A DNA stretch of 64,000 nt. Origin: an uncultured Rhodopila sp. (lineage in GTDB: Bacteria > Pseudomonadota > Alphaproteobacteria > Acetobacterales > Acetobacteraceae). The stretch's first letter is position 1. Every line of letters starts with the position of its first letter. The notes under the pieces are model-generated. The model did no database searches. It was not told where the DNA came from and saw only the letters and a list, made by a program, of their open reading frames with translations. Made by a program: the position numbers and the translations under genes. The stretch is taken from positions 1-64,000 of the forward strand of contig NZ_CAIWTY010000084.1 in the NCBI RefSeq assembly GCF_903915725.1, in the 5' to 3' direction. Shown piece after piece: positions 1 to 8,895 of this stretch.

Positions 1-70
1 CGCCCGACAGCGCCGCCATCGCCACGCGCGCCTTGAACTCGGCGCTATGCTGCTTTCTCTTCACACCCAC
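1..70 (-). CDS. IS3-family transposase OrfA, N-terminal fragment
   Basis: Reading the minus strand from a GTG at 70 (or a second in-frame GTG at 64) gives VGVKRKQHSAEFKARVAMAA and onward. The KRKQHSAEFKARVA stretch is the characteristic start of IS3-family OrfA, the helix-turn-helix protein that binds the element ends and is fused by frameshifting to the DDE transposase OrfB. Only about 23 codons are present before the window edge, so intactness cannot be judged. Confidence 0.75.
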   Translation of the reverse strand, partial: MGVKRKQHSAEFKARVAMAALSG

Positions 71-138
71 GTCTCATGCCTCTTTGGACCGGTCAGCCCT
101 TAGCTTATCCGACTGTCCAGAAAACCGGCGCCGCCGCA
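1..138 (-). mobile_element. IS3-family insertion sequence, left end only (runs off the window)
   Basis: The minus strand from about 138 starts with TGCGGCGGCGCCGGTTTTCT, a TG-starting terminus as expected for an IS3-type end, followed by a short leader and then the start of an OrfA-type transposase. The outer boundary at 138 is inferred because the interrupted gene reads normally up to codon 164 and then runs straight into this sequence. The rest of the element, its second end and any target duplication lie outside the window. Confidence 0.7.
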
Positions 139-633
139 GTTCTGAACCTCGCCTCGGTTCCGATTAAAGGCGTTGTTCATCTCGGTCCATAGCGACAGCC
201 TCTGCGCTTTGCCGGCGTAGATCGCCCTCCCTCTGCTATCATATAGGATGTAGACGCCGTGTGCCTCCTCAAGCCGTTTCCGAAGTCCCGCGAGGTAAGG
301 ATGCGATCCGCCATTGTCATCCTTGATCGAAAATATCTGCCAGCTCTTACCCTGGGCCGTCTCGACTGGATCCAGGTGGAAGAACTCGACTAGCGGCACT
401 ACCGTTTCCTCTAAACTGCGCTTCTCGGCAGCTTGTGCGAATTTTTCCATAAGATTGACTAATTGGCGAGGAGTGAGATCCTTTCCTCTGTAGTTACCAA
501 GGGCCGGCTGCGTCACGCCCAGTTCTTTGGCAAGCGACGTGTCTGTGACAGATTTGGTGTTCTTACGCGCCATAATTCGGCGCGCTATCTCGTTCAGAAG
601 TTCGGTTCCGTCCATGAGATCCCCGGCTTGCAT
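139..633 (-). pseudogene. HTH/GIY-YIG domain protein truncated by an IS element
   Basis: The first ~164 codons belong to the original gene (ATG at 633, or 615). Residues about 30-60 form a Cro/XRE-like helix-turn-helix (SLAKELGVTQPALGNYRG). Residues about 126-164 begin a GIY-YIG nuclease fold, with GVYILYDS for the first signature strand and AIYAGKA for the second. The frame then enters the IS terminus and stops after about 13 foreign residues, so the rest of the GIY-YIG domain, which normally carries the catalytic Arg and Glu, is missing. HTH-GIY-YIG fusions are typically phage- or defence-associated endonucleases. Function of the intact form is inferred only. Confidence 0.65.
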
Positions 634-1321
634 GTTGCGCCTTCATGGCGAATTTTCATCTCGGCGACGACAGTTCGCTCGGGCATATCATTACGACCAC
701 CCGCACATATAGCGTCGCGCCTTCGGCGTTCATGGCCCCGCGCTCGCAGATTCATGACCCGCCGCTGAATATATCCAAGGACAATCCTCGATGGACTGCC
801 GTCGGGGATACCAAAGCAGCCATTCCAATTTCGGCTGATTTTGGTCTCACTGACGTCATCTTCGGGTCGGGTGAAGAGAAACCATATTCAAGCTACTCCA
901 ACAAACTACTCCAACAAACGGCGCAACCGCGACAAACCTGCGGGTGAAGTCGCGTAACGAGGGCATATCACAACACTTTCGGGATAAGTGCAAGGATCGA
1001 TATGTTTCCCGCCCTTGGCTAGGCCTGCCGTGATACCAAACCAATGGCTTTACGGGATTTGCGATGTCAGCAGCGGTTGGCTGACAGTATGCTCCCGGCC
1101 GGCAATCTTCTGGGACGCTCGGCGCGGCAGCCGCGAGGATGATCTTGAGCCTCCGGATGGGGTAGTCCGAACATTCCCATTACCCTTCCCCTATCCCCCC
1201 AACCCTACCTATAGTCGCCATCGAAAAGCCCAACTCCCGTGCTATGGTCCCCACCACATCCGGGTCGGCCCGTACCCGCTCCCCGGGCCAGCCGACCGAC
1301 AACAACCACAGGAAACGCCCC
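634..1321. other. Intergenic, no convincing gene
   Basis: This 690-base stretch lies between the truncated nuclease gene and pckA. Several open frames exist on both strands but none shows a recognisable domain, ribosome-binding site or sensible composition. A short tandem duplication (ACTACTCCAACAA twice, near 891-917) is visible. It is probably eroded accessory DNA plus the pckA promoter, which I could not locate. Confidence 0.5.
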
Positions 1322-2938
1322 TTGACCCACCCCCCGGCAGCCTCCCCCGCCCCCAAACACCACCCCCTCTCCGGCACCGGGGTTCTGGCCAGCCGACCCG
1401 TCCACGCCAACCAGACCGCCCCCGCCCTCGTCGCCGAGGCGCTCCGCCGCCACGAAGGCCGCCTGTCGCAAGACGGTGCGCTCATGGTCGAGACCGGCGT
1501 CCACACCGGCCGCTCCGTCCAGGACAAGTTCGTCGCCGACGAACCCTCCGTCACCGCCGACGTCGCCTGGGGCAAGATCAACCAGCGCCTCCCGCCCGAC
1601 CGCTTCGACGCGCTGAAAAACCGGGTCCGCGCCTACCTCCAGGGCCAGGAGCTGTTCACCCAGGACCTTTACGCCGGTGCCGATCCGGAACATCGGATCA
1701 AAGTCCGCCTGGTAACGACCCGCGCCTGGACCGCCCTGTTCGCCCGCAACATGTTCATCCGCCCCGCCGCCGCGGACCTGGAAAACTTCAATCCGGACTA
1801 CGTCATTCTCCACGCCCCGCTGTTCCAGGCGGATCCCGAAACGGACGGCGTTCGTTCCGCAACGGCCATCGCCCTGTCCTTCGAGCAGAAGCTGATCCTC
1901 ATCGCCGGCACCGAATATGCCGGCGAGGTCAAGAAATCCATCTTCACCGTCATGAACTGGCTGCTCCCCGCCAAGGGCGTGCTGCCGATGCACTGCTCTG
2001 CGAACATCGGCCCTGAGGGCGACGTCGCGCTGTTCTTCGGCCTGTCCGGCACCGGCAAGACCACGCTGTCCTCCGACCCCGGCCGCAAGCTGATCGGCGA
2101 CGACGAGCACGGCTGGGGCGAAAACGGCACCTTCAACGTCGAGGGCGGCTGCTACGCCAAGGTCATCAACCTGTCGCAGGAAGCGGAACCCGAAATCTGG
2201 GCCGCCTCCCACCGTTTCGGCGCAGTGCTGGAAAACGTCGTGGCCGATACCGACGGCGTGCTCGACCTGAACGACAACACGCTGACCGAGAACACCCGCT
2301 CCTGCTACCCCGTCGAGTTCATCCCCAGCGTCATCATAAAAGGCCGAGGCGGGCAGCCGAAGAACGTGTTCATGCTGACCTGCGACGCGTTCGGCGTGCT
2401 GCCGCCGATAGCGCGCCTGACGCCGGCGCAGGCGATGTATCATTTCTTGTCCGGATACACCGCACGGGTCGCCGGCACCGAAAAGGGCCTCGGCAACGAA
2501 CCTGCCGCCACCTTCAGCACCTGCTTCGCCGCCCCCTTCCTGCCGCGCCGCCCGGAAGTCTACGGCGAGATGTTGGCGGAACTGCTGAAACGCCACAACG
2601 CCACCTGCTGGCTGGTCAACACCGGCTGGAGCGGCGGCCAATACGGCACCGGCAAGCGCATGGCGATCCGGCACACCCGCGCGCTGCTGCAAAGCGCCCT
2701 GGACGGCTCGCTGGCACAGACAAAATTCCACAAGGAACCGTATTTCGGCCTGTCCATCCCGGCGCACGTCCCCGGCATCCCCGACGCAGTACTGGACCCG
2801 CAACAAGCCTGGGTCGACAAACACGCCTACGACACGATGGCGAAACAACTAATCGCCCGCTTCGAGGCCAATTTCGCGTCCTTCGAGGCCGGTGTCGGCG
2901 ACGACGTCAAAGCCGCCGCCATCCGGGCCGCGGCCTAA
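1322..2938 (+). CDS. pckA: Phosphoenolpyruvate carboxykinase (ATP)
   Basis: Catalyses ATP-dependent decarboxylation of oxaloacetate to phosphoenolpyruvate, the entry step of gluconeogenesis, in the cytosol. Kinase-1a (P-loop) GLSGTGKTTLS lies at about residues 240-250 and kinase-2 GDDEHGWG at about 259-266. The N-terminal TAPALVAEAL and HTGRS signatures and the YFGLSIP region near the C-terminus all fit the ATP-type enzyme. I chose the TTG at 1322 because CAGGAAA sits 7 bases upstream and the resulting 538 residues match the usual ~535. An ATG at 1244 would add 26 low-complexity residues. The stop is only 4 bases from the next start, so it is probably co-transcribed with the ThDP enzyme gene. 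Confidence 0.95.
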   Translation: MTHPPAASPAPKHHPLSGTGVLASRPVHANQTAPALVAEALRRHEGRLSQDGALMVETGVHTGRSVQDKFVADEPSVTADVAWGKINQRLPPDRFDALKNRVRAYLQGQELFTQDLYAGADPEHRIKVRLVTTRAWTALFARNMFIRPAAADLENFNPDYVILHAPLFQADPETDGVRSATAIALSFEQKLILIAGTEYAGEVKKSIFTVMNWLLPAKGVLPMHCSANIGPEGDVALFFGLSGTGKTTLSSDPGRKLIGDDEHGWGENGTFNVEGGCYAKVINLSQEAEPEIWAASHRFGAVLENVVADTDGVLDLNDNTLTENTRSCYPVEFIPSVIIKGRGGQPKNVFMLTCDAFGVLPPIARLTPAQAMYHFLSGYTARVAGTEKGLGNEPAATFSTCFAAPFLPRRPEVYGEMLAELLKRHNATCWLVNTGWSGGQYGTGKRMAIRHTRALLQSALDGSLAQTKFHKEPYFGLSIPAHVPGIPDAVLDPQQAWVDKHAYDTMAKQLIARFEANFASFEAGVGDDVKAAAIRAAA

Positions 2939-2942
2939 GACC

Positions 2943-4586
2943 ATGGCGCGCCTGACCACCGCCGAGGCCGTGCTGGAAACCCTGCTGGGGCACGGCATCG
3001 ACACGTTGTTCGCCCTGCCCGGGGTGCACAACGACCACCTGTTCGACGCCGCGCACAAAGCGCAAGACCGCCTCCGCGTCATCCACCCGAGGCACGAGCA
3101 GACCGCCGCCTACATGGCCCTCGGCGCCGCGCTGGTCACCGGCAAGCCGCAGGCCTTCGCCGTGGTGCCGGGACCGGGCATCCTGAACGCCTCCGCCGCG
3201 CTGCTGCTGGCATACGGCATGGGCGCCCCGGTGATCGCGCTTGTCGGCCAGATCCCGTCCTTCGCCATCGACCAGGGCCACGGCCACCTGCACGAAATCC
3301 ACGACCAGATCGGCCTGTTGCGCCACATTACGAAGCATGCCGAACGCATCCGCTCGCCGCAGGAAGCCTCGCACAAAACCGCCCTGGCGATCACCGAAGC
3401 AACCTCCGGCCGCCAGGGACCCGTGGCGCTGGAATGCGCCATCGACACCTGGGGCCACGCCGCCGAACTGACCCTGTCCGCCCCCATCGGCATCACGCCC
3501 CCGCGGGCCGATCCGCAAACGATCAAGGCGGCGGCGGACATCCTGTGCCGGGCCGAACGCCCGCTGATCTCTGTCGGGGGAGGCGCCCTCGACGCCGGCC
3601 CCGCGGTCCAGGCGGTGGCGGAACTGCTGCACGCCCCCGTGTCGTCGTTCCGCCGCGGCCGCGGGACCATCCCCACGGACCACCCCCTGGCCGTGTCGTT
3701 CACCGAGGGCCACGCGCTGTGGCAGACCGCCGACGCGGTGCTGGCCATCGGCACAAGGCTGTACTGGCAGCAAGGCAACTGGGGGGTGGACGACCGCCTG
3801 CCCATCATCCGCCTCGACATCGACCCCGACGAGATCAACCGGCTGCGCAAGCCCGCCGTCGGCCTGCTCGGTGACGCCGCCGCGACGCTGCGCGCCCTGG
3901 CCGAGGAACTCGCCGCCCGCGACCACGTCTGGCAGCCCAACCCGCACCTCCCGGCCGCCAAACAAGCCTTCGCCGATCGGCTGTCCCGCCACGAACCGCC
4001 GATGGCCTACCTGCGCGCCATTCGCGCCGCCCTCCCCCCGGACGGCATCTACGTCGAGGACGTCACCCAGATCGGCTTTGCCAGCCGCCTGGCCTTTCCG
4101 GTGCCCGGCCCGCGCACCTACCTGTCTCCTGGCTACCAGGACACGCTCGGCTGGGGCTACGGCACCGCCCTCGGCGCCCAGGCCGCCGCGCCCGGCCGCA
4201 AGGTGGTGCTGGTGAGCGGCGATGGAGGCTTCATGTTCCAGGCCGCCGAACTCGCCACCGCCATGCATCACGATCTGCCGGTGGTGGCGGTGGTGTTCGA
4301 CGACGGCGCCTTCGGCAATGTCCGCCGCATCCAGCAGCAGCACTTCGGCAACCGCCTGATCGCCAGCGACCTGACCAACCCCGACTTCGTTAAATTCGCC
4401 GAGAGCTTCGGCATGGCCGCCTTCCGCGCCACCACCCCCGACGCGCTGGAAGACACCCTCCGCCAGGCCTTCGCCCTCAACAAACCCGCCCTGATCCACG
4501 TCCCCGTCGGCGAAATGCCCAGCCCCTGGGACATGATCCTGCTGCCCCGCATCCGCGGGCCGGAGGGCCGCCCGCCGCTGCCCTGA
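2943..4586 (+). CDS. ThDP-dependent enzyme of the acetolactate synthase/benzoylformate decarboxylase type
   Basis: A 547-residue protein with the three-domain layout of ThDP-dependent 2-oxoacid enzymes. The N-terminal pyrimidine-binding domain carries the catalytic Glu at residue 52 (RHEQTAAYMA). A central domain follows, then the C-terminal pyrophosphate-binding motif GDGGFMFQ (about 426) ending in GAFGN about 33 residues later. The exact substrate cannot be read from sequence, and it lacks a partner small-subunit gene expected for true biosynthetic IlvB. The ATG at 2943 is 4 bases after the pckA stop, suggesting translational coupling. Decarboxylase, carboligase or oxalyl-CoA-type activities are all possible. 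Confidence 0.85.
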   Translation: MARLTTAEAVLETLLGHGIDTLFALPGVHNDHLFDAAHKAQDRLRVIHPRHEQTAAYMALGAALVTGKPQAFAVVPGPGILNASAALLLAYGMGAPVIALVGQIPSFAIDQGHGHLHEIHDQIGLLRHITKHAERIRSPQEASHKTALAITEATSGRQGPVALECAIDTWGHAAELTLSAPIGITPPRADPQTIKAAADILCRAERPLISVGGGALDAGPAVQAVAELLHAPVSSFRRGRGTIPTDHPLAVSFTEGHALWQTADAVLAIGTRLYWQQGNWGVDDRLPIIRLDIDPDEINRLRKPAVGLLGDAAATLRALAEELAARDHVWQPNPHLPAAKQAFADRLSRHEPPMAYLRAIRAALPPDGIYVEDVTQIGFASRLAFPVPGPRTYLSPGYQDTLGWGYGTALGAQAAAPGRKVVLVSGDGGFMFQAAELATAMHHDLPVVAVVFDDGAFGNVRRIQQQHFGNRLIASDLTNPDFVKFAESFGMAAFRATTPDALEDTLRQAFALNKPALIHVPVGEMPSPWDMILLPRIRGPEGRPPLP

Positions 4587-4641
4587 CCGCTTGACGCCGC
4601 CCCGCACCGCCCGCCTTGATAGCCTCCGGGGAGCAAAGGCC

Positions 4642-5608
4642 ATGACCGACATCAAGCACAGCCTGATCGAGACCAACGGCATCCGCATGCACATCGCCGA
4701 GAAAGGCAGCGGCCCGTTGGTGCTGCTCTGCCACGGCTTCCCGGAGTCCTGGTATTCCTGGCGCCACCAACTCGACGCCCTGGCGGAGGCCGGCTACCGC
4801 GCCGTCGCCCCCGACATGCGCGGCTACGGCCAGACCGAGCGCCCAGAGGCCATCGACCAATACACCCTGTTCCATCTGGTGGGCGACATGGTGGGCGTGC
4901 TCGACGCGCTGGGGGCCGAGACGGCGGTCATCGCCGGCCATGACTGGGGCGCCCCGGTCGCCTGGCACGCCGCGCTGCTGCGCCCCGACCGGTTCCGCGC
5001 GGTCATCGGCCTTAGCGTGCCCTACCGCCCGCGCGGCCAGGCACGGCCCACCACGGTGATGCCGCAGACCGAGGACGCGGTGTTCTACCAACTGCATTTC
5101 CAGACCCCCGGCGTGGCCGACGCCGAACTGGCGCATGACGTCCGCGCCACCATCCAGGGTGTCCTGGTGCGGCTGTCCGGCGATGCTCCACCCGGCACGC
5201 CGTCCTTCAGCATGGTGCCGCGCGCCGCCGCCCAGCGAGCGGGCGGCGAGACACCCCTGCCGCCGCTGCCGGGGTGGCTGACCCGGGCCGACATCGACTT
5301 CTACGTCGAAGACTTCACCCGCACCGGCTTCACCGGCGGCCTGAACTGGTACCGCAACATCGACCGCAACTGGGAGATCCTCGCCCCCCTTCGCCGGGGC
5401 CCGCGTCACCGTCCCGGCCCTGTTCGTCGCCGGAGACCGCGATCTTGTCATGGCGTTCCCGGGCGCAAAAGAGCTTGTTGCCAACCTCCAATCCTTCGTG
5501 CCGCAACTCCGGCAAACCATCATCCTGCCGAATACCGGCCATTGGACCCAACAGGAGCGGGCGGCCGAGGTGAACACCGCGATGCTCGACTTCCTGCGCG
5601 GCCTGTAG
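4642..5608 (+). pseudogene. Epoxide hydrolase (alpha/beta hydrolase) with a frameshift
   Basis: Soluble epoxide hydrolase family, expected to open epoxides to diols. Visible motifs are the oxyanion HGFPESWYSW (about 31-40), the nucleophile Asp101 in GHDWGAP, a cap-domain Tyr in NWYRNIDRNW, the charge-relay Asp in VAGDRDLV and the catalytic His in NTGHWTQQE. The last two lie in a different reading frame. Reading shifts at a run of six C at 5384-5389; removing one C restores a continuous ~321-residue protein ending at TAG 5606-5608. ATG 4642 follows GGGGAG. This is either a real inactivating slip or a homopolymer sequencing error. The next gene begins 3 bases after its stop. Confidence 0.85.
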
Positions 5609-5611
5609 CGG

Positions 5612-6589
5612 ATGCCCCTGACCGAGGACCTCGCCGCCCGCTTCGCCAAAATCGCCCTCGGCCACGTCACCCGCGAATACCCTCATGCCCTGACCCACGT
5701 CCTCGACGGCCCGCAGGACGTCCGCTCCCCGCGCGACTTGCACCCGGTATTCTACGGCAGCTTCGACTGGCACTCCTGCGTCCACGCCTACTGGATGCTG
5801 GCCCGGCTGCTGTTCCTGTACCCCGGCATGCCCCCCGCCGCCGCTATCCGATCCCTGTTCGACTCCCAACTGACCGCCGAAGCCGTGGCGGCCGAGTGCG
5901 CCTATCTGCACCGTCCCGCCGCCCGCGGCTTCGAGCGGCCCTACGGCTGGGCCTGGCTGCTGAAGCTGTCCGCGGCCTTGCTGTCATTCCCGGACCACCC
6001 CTGGTCCGCCACCCTCGCCCCGCTGACCGCAATCTTCGCCACCCGGTTCGAGGACTTCCTGCCCAAAGCCACCTATCCCGTCCGCGCCGGCACGCATTTC
6101 AACACCGCCTTCGCCCTTGCCCTGGCAGCCGATCACCCGCCTCTATGCGAATTGCTGCGCCGGACCGCGGAGCGCTGGTATGGCGCGGACGCCGACTGTC
6201 CCGCCCGGGAACCCTCGGGCGACGACTTCCTGTCCCCGGCGCTCGCCGAAGCCGAGTGCATGCGGCGCCTGCTGCTCGCCGAACAATTCCTGCCCTGGTT
6301 CGATCGCTTCCTGCCGGACATCCGGGATCTCCGCCCCGATACGCTGTTCCAGCCCGCCACGGTGACGGATCGCAGCGACGGCAAGATCGCCCATCTCGAC
6401 GGGCTGAACCTCAGCCGGGCGTGGTGCTGGCGGTCGCTCGCCGCGGCGCTGCCGCCGGACGATCCGCGGCGGCCGGTTATGCTACAGGCGGCTAAGCTCC
6501 ACCTCGACGCCGCCCTGCCGCATGTCGCCGGCGACTACATGGGGGAACACTGGCTCGCCAGCTTTGCCGTGCTGGCGCTGGACGTCTGA
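5612..6589 (+). CDS. DUF2891 family protein
   Basis: A 325-residue cytosolic protein recognisable as DUF2891 by HPVFYGSFDWHSCVHAYWML (about 47-66) and the later GTHFNTAFAL, GDDFLSPAL and HLDGLNLSRAW blocks, which have the look of an alpha/alpha-barrel with conserved His, Asp and Trp residues. The biochemical role of the family is not established to my knowledge. The start lies 3 bases after the epoxide hydrolase stop, so it belongs to the same operon. Its last 55 bases overlap the 3' end of the convergent gene on the minus strand. Confidence 0.85.
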   Translation: MPLTEDLAARFAKIALGHVTREYPHALTHVLDGPQDVRSPRDLHPVFYGSFDWHSCVHAYWMLARLLFLYPGMPPAAAIRSLFDSQLTAEAVAAECAYLHRPAARGFERPYGWAWLLKLSAALLSFPDHPWSATLAPLTAIFATRFEDFLPKATYPVRAGTHFNTAFALALAADHPPLCELLRRTAERWYGADADCPAREPSGDDFLSPALAEAECMRRLLLAEQFLPWFDRFLPDIRDLRPDTLFQPATVTDRSDGKIAHLDGLNLSRAWCWRSLAAALPPDDPRRPVMLQAAKLHLDAALPHVAGDYMGEHWLASFAVLALDV

Positions 6590-7221
6590 GCCGAAACGGT
6601 CTGGTCGCCAGTTTGGCTGATGCGCCTGGCGGCGCCGCTGAGCAGGTTGATGCGCACCATCTCCTTGCGCCGCTCACGCGGGGGCAGACGATGCAGGTTG
6701 CGGGCACACTCCGCCGCAACCTCCGTCATCGCCCCGGCCCAGGCGGTTGACCAGCGCTTATCCACCGGGGGCGGAGCGGGAGGAGCAGCGGTTTGCGCCT
6801 CGCGGACCGAGGCTTCGGCTTCCTCCAGCGCCTCCATCGCTTCTTCGCGGACCCGGTCGTCGTCGCGCGGATCGGGGGGCGGCTCCTCCCGCCGCAGCAG
6901 GCGTAAGGCGGCGGTGTTGCCCTGCCCGGCGCGGTTGAGCGCGGCGGCATTGCCGCGCAGCTTCAGCTTCAGCGAAACCGACAGCTCGGGCGCGGCCGAC
7001 AGCCGCAGATCATCCAGCGCGGCGATGGCGAAGCCGGCGATTTGGGCGATGGTGATCAGTTCCTCGTCGCTGCGCGCCTTATAGGCGTCGATCGCCTCCT
7101 TCGCGGCGAGGCGGGCGAGGCGAAGGTCGCTGATGCTGCCGACGATCAGCAGGGGGGCGAGGACGGCGAGGATGTATTCCATCAGCAGGCCGGTCGGGGT
7201 CTCGGTGGCGGGTTCGGTCAT
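6535..7221 (-). CDS. Hypothetical protein with one N-terminal membrane segment
   Basis: A 228-residue protein of unknown function. Residues about 12-30 (LLMEYILAVLAPLLIVGSIS) form a likely membrane anchor. The middle is a helical region with leucine-rich segments, followed by an acidic, proline-rich linker (EEPPPDPRDDD, APPAPPPVDK) and a basic C-terminal helix with LPPRERRKEMVRINLL. The 3' end runs 55 bases into the convergent DUF2891 gene, so the last ~18 residues may be read-through from an ancestral earlier stop. It sits beside another hypothetical gene on the same strand (7564-8361), and both are flanked by dispersed repeats. Confidence 0.6.
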   Translation of the reverse strand: MTEPATETPTGLLMEYILAVLAPLLIVGSISDLRLARLAAKEAIDAYKARSDEELITIAQIAGFAIAALDDLRLSAAPELSVSLKLKLRGNAAALNRAGQGNTAALRLLRREEPPPDPRDDDRVREEAMEALEEAEASVREAQTAAPPAPPPVDKRWSTAWAGAMTEVAAECARNLHRLPPRERRKEMVRINLLSGAARRISQTGDQTVSAQTSSASTAKLASQCSPM

Positions 7222-7390
7222 GGGGCGGGTCTTTTGGGTTGAGTTGCAGGGGGTTGGTGGATGGGTAGGAAAGCGCGGCAGCCGGGTATTGAGACGTCAC
7301 CGTCATGGCGGCCTCCGTCGGCATGATGAGGAGGTGGCGGCGAGCACCTATCGTCGCGGACAGTCATACCAGCCGGCATTGCCTAAGACC

Positions 7391-7497
7391 GGTCGGCGGG
7401 CCGCCCGTATCGTCATGGCGGGCGCAGGCCCGCCATCCACGCCTTTGGTTACGTAGAGAACAGGCGTGAATGCCGACCTCCGTCGGCATGACGATCA
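7391..7497. repeat. Dispersed palindromic repeat, copy near 7.4 kb
   Basis: Two perfect hairpins lie in tandem: TGGCGGGC/GCCCGCCA at 7416-7435 and ATGCCGAC/GTCGGCAT at 7470-7489, separated by CATCCACGCC and AGGCGTGAATG. The same order of blocks (TCATGG hairpin, ATCCACGCC, AGGCGTGGATGCCGACC, CGGCATGACGA) occurs near 46.6 kb and 57.4 kb. A shorter related piece sits at about 7300-7331. It fills the 340-base gap between two hypothetical genes. Confidence 0.7.
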
Positions 7498-7563
7498 GGC
7501 TGCGCCCGAGAGTCAGAGTCATCGCGCGTTGGTATAAGTTGTTCCCGCAGCCTCCCCGCCCCG

Positions 7564-8361
7564 TCACGGCACTAGGTCCCCCGGCCGCAGCGGCCGGATC
7601 TGTGGCAGCGCGTCGATGCCGTTGCGCAGGTTGTCCGCCCGCTTCTGCTTCAACGACAGCCCCTCGCGGCGGGCGATATACGCGTCCTGCTGCGGGGTCG
7701 GGTCGTCCGGGACGATCATGCCGCCGCCGGGGAGGATGCCCTCGGTATTTGCGATATCCAGGCCCTCATTCTCTGCATCGATGCGCTCGCGCTCCAGGAT
7801 CGCGTCCACCGTCGCCAGCGCCTCCAGGGTCCAGCCCTCAAGCTGGTCGGGGGTCCCGTCCGTTGCCTCGGTCTCGCCGCGGCGGCAGCGCTCGTCCATG
7901 TGCTTGAGCCGATCGCGCGTCTCCGCGCCGTCCCAATTGCGCGACTCCGGACGGCCGACGGGTATCGAGAGAGGCTTGGCCTGGCGCCGCTCCAGCGCCT
8001 TGAGCAGGCTGTCGAAGGTGCGCGCTGCGGTGCCCGCGGCGGAGAAATGCCGCAGGCCGCTGCCGCGCGGGTAATGGTGGTTCATGCCGAGATGCCAGCA
8101 CGCCGCGGCGGCGTGGTAGGCACAGAGGGATTGGACGCCGAGCATGACCTCGATCTCGTCGCGCGGGTGCATGGCGCTGAGGCCATCCATGGCCATGTCG
8201 AAGCGGCGGTTCCGCCACCCGTCCGGTTCATGCTCGTCGATCGGCAGGGCGCGCAGCAGGGTGCGGACGGCTTCGGCCATGAAGACCGGGTTGATGGGAC
8301 CGTTGTCGTCGAAGATGGCGTCGCGGTTGTAGGGCGGTGGGGTGGGCGCGTCGGGTGGCAT
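7564..8361 (-). CDS. Hypothetical protein
   Basis: Unrecognised 265-residue soluble protein, starting at ATG 8361 (MPPDAPTPPPYNRDAIFDDN). The open frame extends further upstream, but that part is compositionally odd and proline/arginine-rich, so the shorter start is preferred, although no clear ribosome-binding site is seen. A helical core (residues about 20-120, with RTLLRALPIDEHEPDGWRNR and FDMAMDGLSAMHPRDEIEVM) contains several His and Cys residues. The C-terminal part has LSLKQKRADNLRNGIDALPQ, possibly a coiled coil. There is no catalytic signature, signal peptide or membrane segment. It is probably a multi-copy accessory family. Confidence 0.55.
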   Translation of the reverse strand: MPPDAPTPPPYNRDAIFDDNGPINPVFMAEAVRTLLRALPIDEHEPDGWRNRRFDMAMDGLSAMHPRDEIEVMLGVQSLCAYHAAAACWHLGMNHHYPRGSGLRHFSAAGTAARTFDSLLKALERRQAKPLSIPVGRPESRNWDGAETRDRLKHMDERCRRGETEATDGTPDQLEGWTLEALATVDAILERERIDAENEGLDIANTEGILPGGGMIVPDDPTPQQDAYIARREGLSLKQKRADNLRNGIDALPQIRPLRPGDLVP

Positions 8362-8895
8362 GTGCGGGTGATGTTCGCCGTCTGTTCTAAAAAGGGAGGA
8401 CGTGGGGAGGGGGGTGGCGGATACAAGGGTTGGGGCAGGAGTTTTTTCCCAGGGCGGGGGTTTGGGGGGTAGGTCCGGGGTCCAGGACGACATCTCATCC
8501 GGGGGCGCGGCCGCGATCGGCCGAGCGGACCGGCGGCTCTGGAGCGATCGACGGCGAGAAGCAGACCTGTGTTGAGTCGGATCTGCCGACCACCTCCGAC
8601 CCAAAGCCGATACCGCATCGCCGATGTCCGCCCATTTCTTGTGGATAGCGGGGGCCATGCTGTGGAGCCTTCCGTATAATCAATAAGTGACCGGCTCCGC
8701 TTAAAGTTGCGATTTCGTTTGCTCTGGCGTCGGAGTGCCTGCTATACATCATTGATGATAATGGCTATAACGACATCAATTGCGAGCGTCTCCGGCTTTG
8801 AAGGCCGCGCCACGGCGGCCGGACTGGATTGGCTGGCGCGATTTCCGCGCTGACATCGCGCCAGCCAATGAATTGTTCCGCCACGATGCTACTAC
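8362..8895. other. Intergenic region with promoter-like palindromes
   Basis: No supported gene occurs in this 530-base gap. Composition falls to lower GC from about 8680 onward, marking the start of the putative defence island. A small inverted repeat ATCAT-TG-ATGAT lies at 8748-8759 beside an AT-rich stretch that could be a promoter for the gene at 8896. Confidence 0.5.
8828..8869. promoter_or_regulatory. Perfect 15-bp inverted repeat upstream of the glycosylase-like gene
   Basis: ATTGGCTGGCGCGAT at 8828-8842 is repeated as its exact reverse complement at 8855-8869, with a 12-base loop. It ends 26 bases before the ATG at 8896 and has no following T-run. That makes it more like an operator or an mRNA leader hairpin than a terminator. 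Confidence 0.6.

Noticed and set aside
1205-2848. Long open frame on the minus strand opposite pckA
   Set aside because: It mirrors the codon pattern of pckA on the other strand, has no recognisable domain and would fully overlap a clearly real gene.
2907-4694. 595-codon open frame opposite the ThDP enzyme gene
   Set aside because: High-GC antisense shadow, repetitive Gly/Gln/His-rich translation and no family match.
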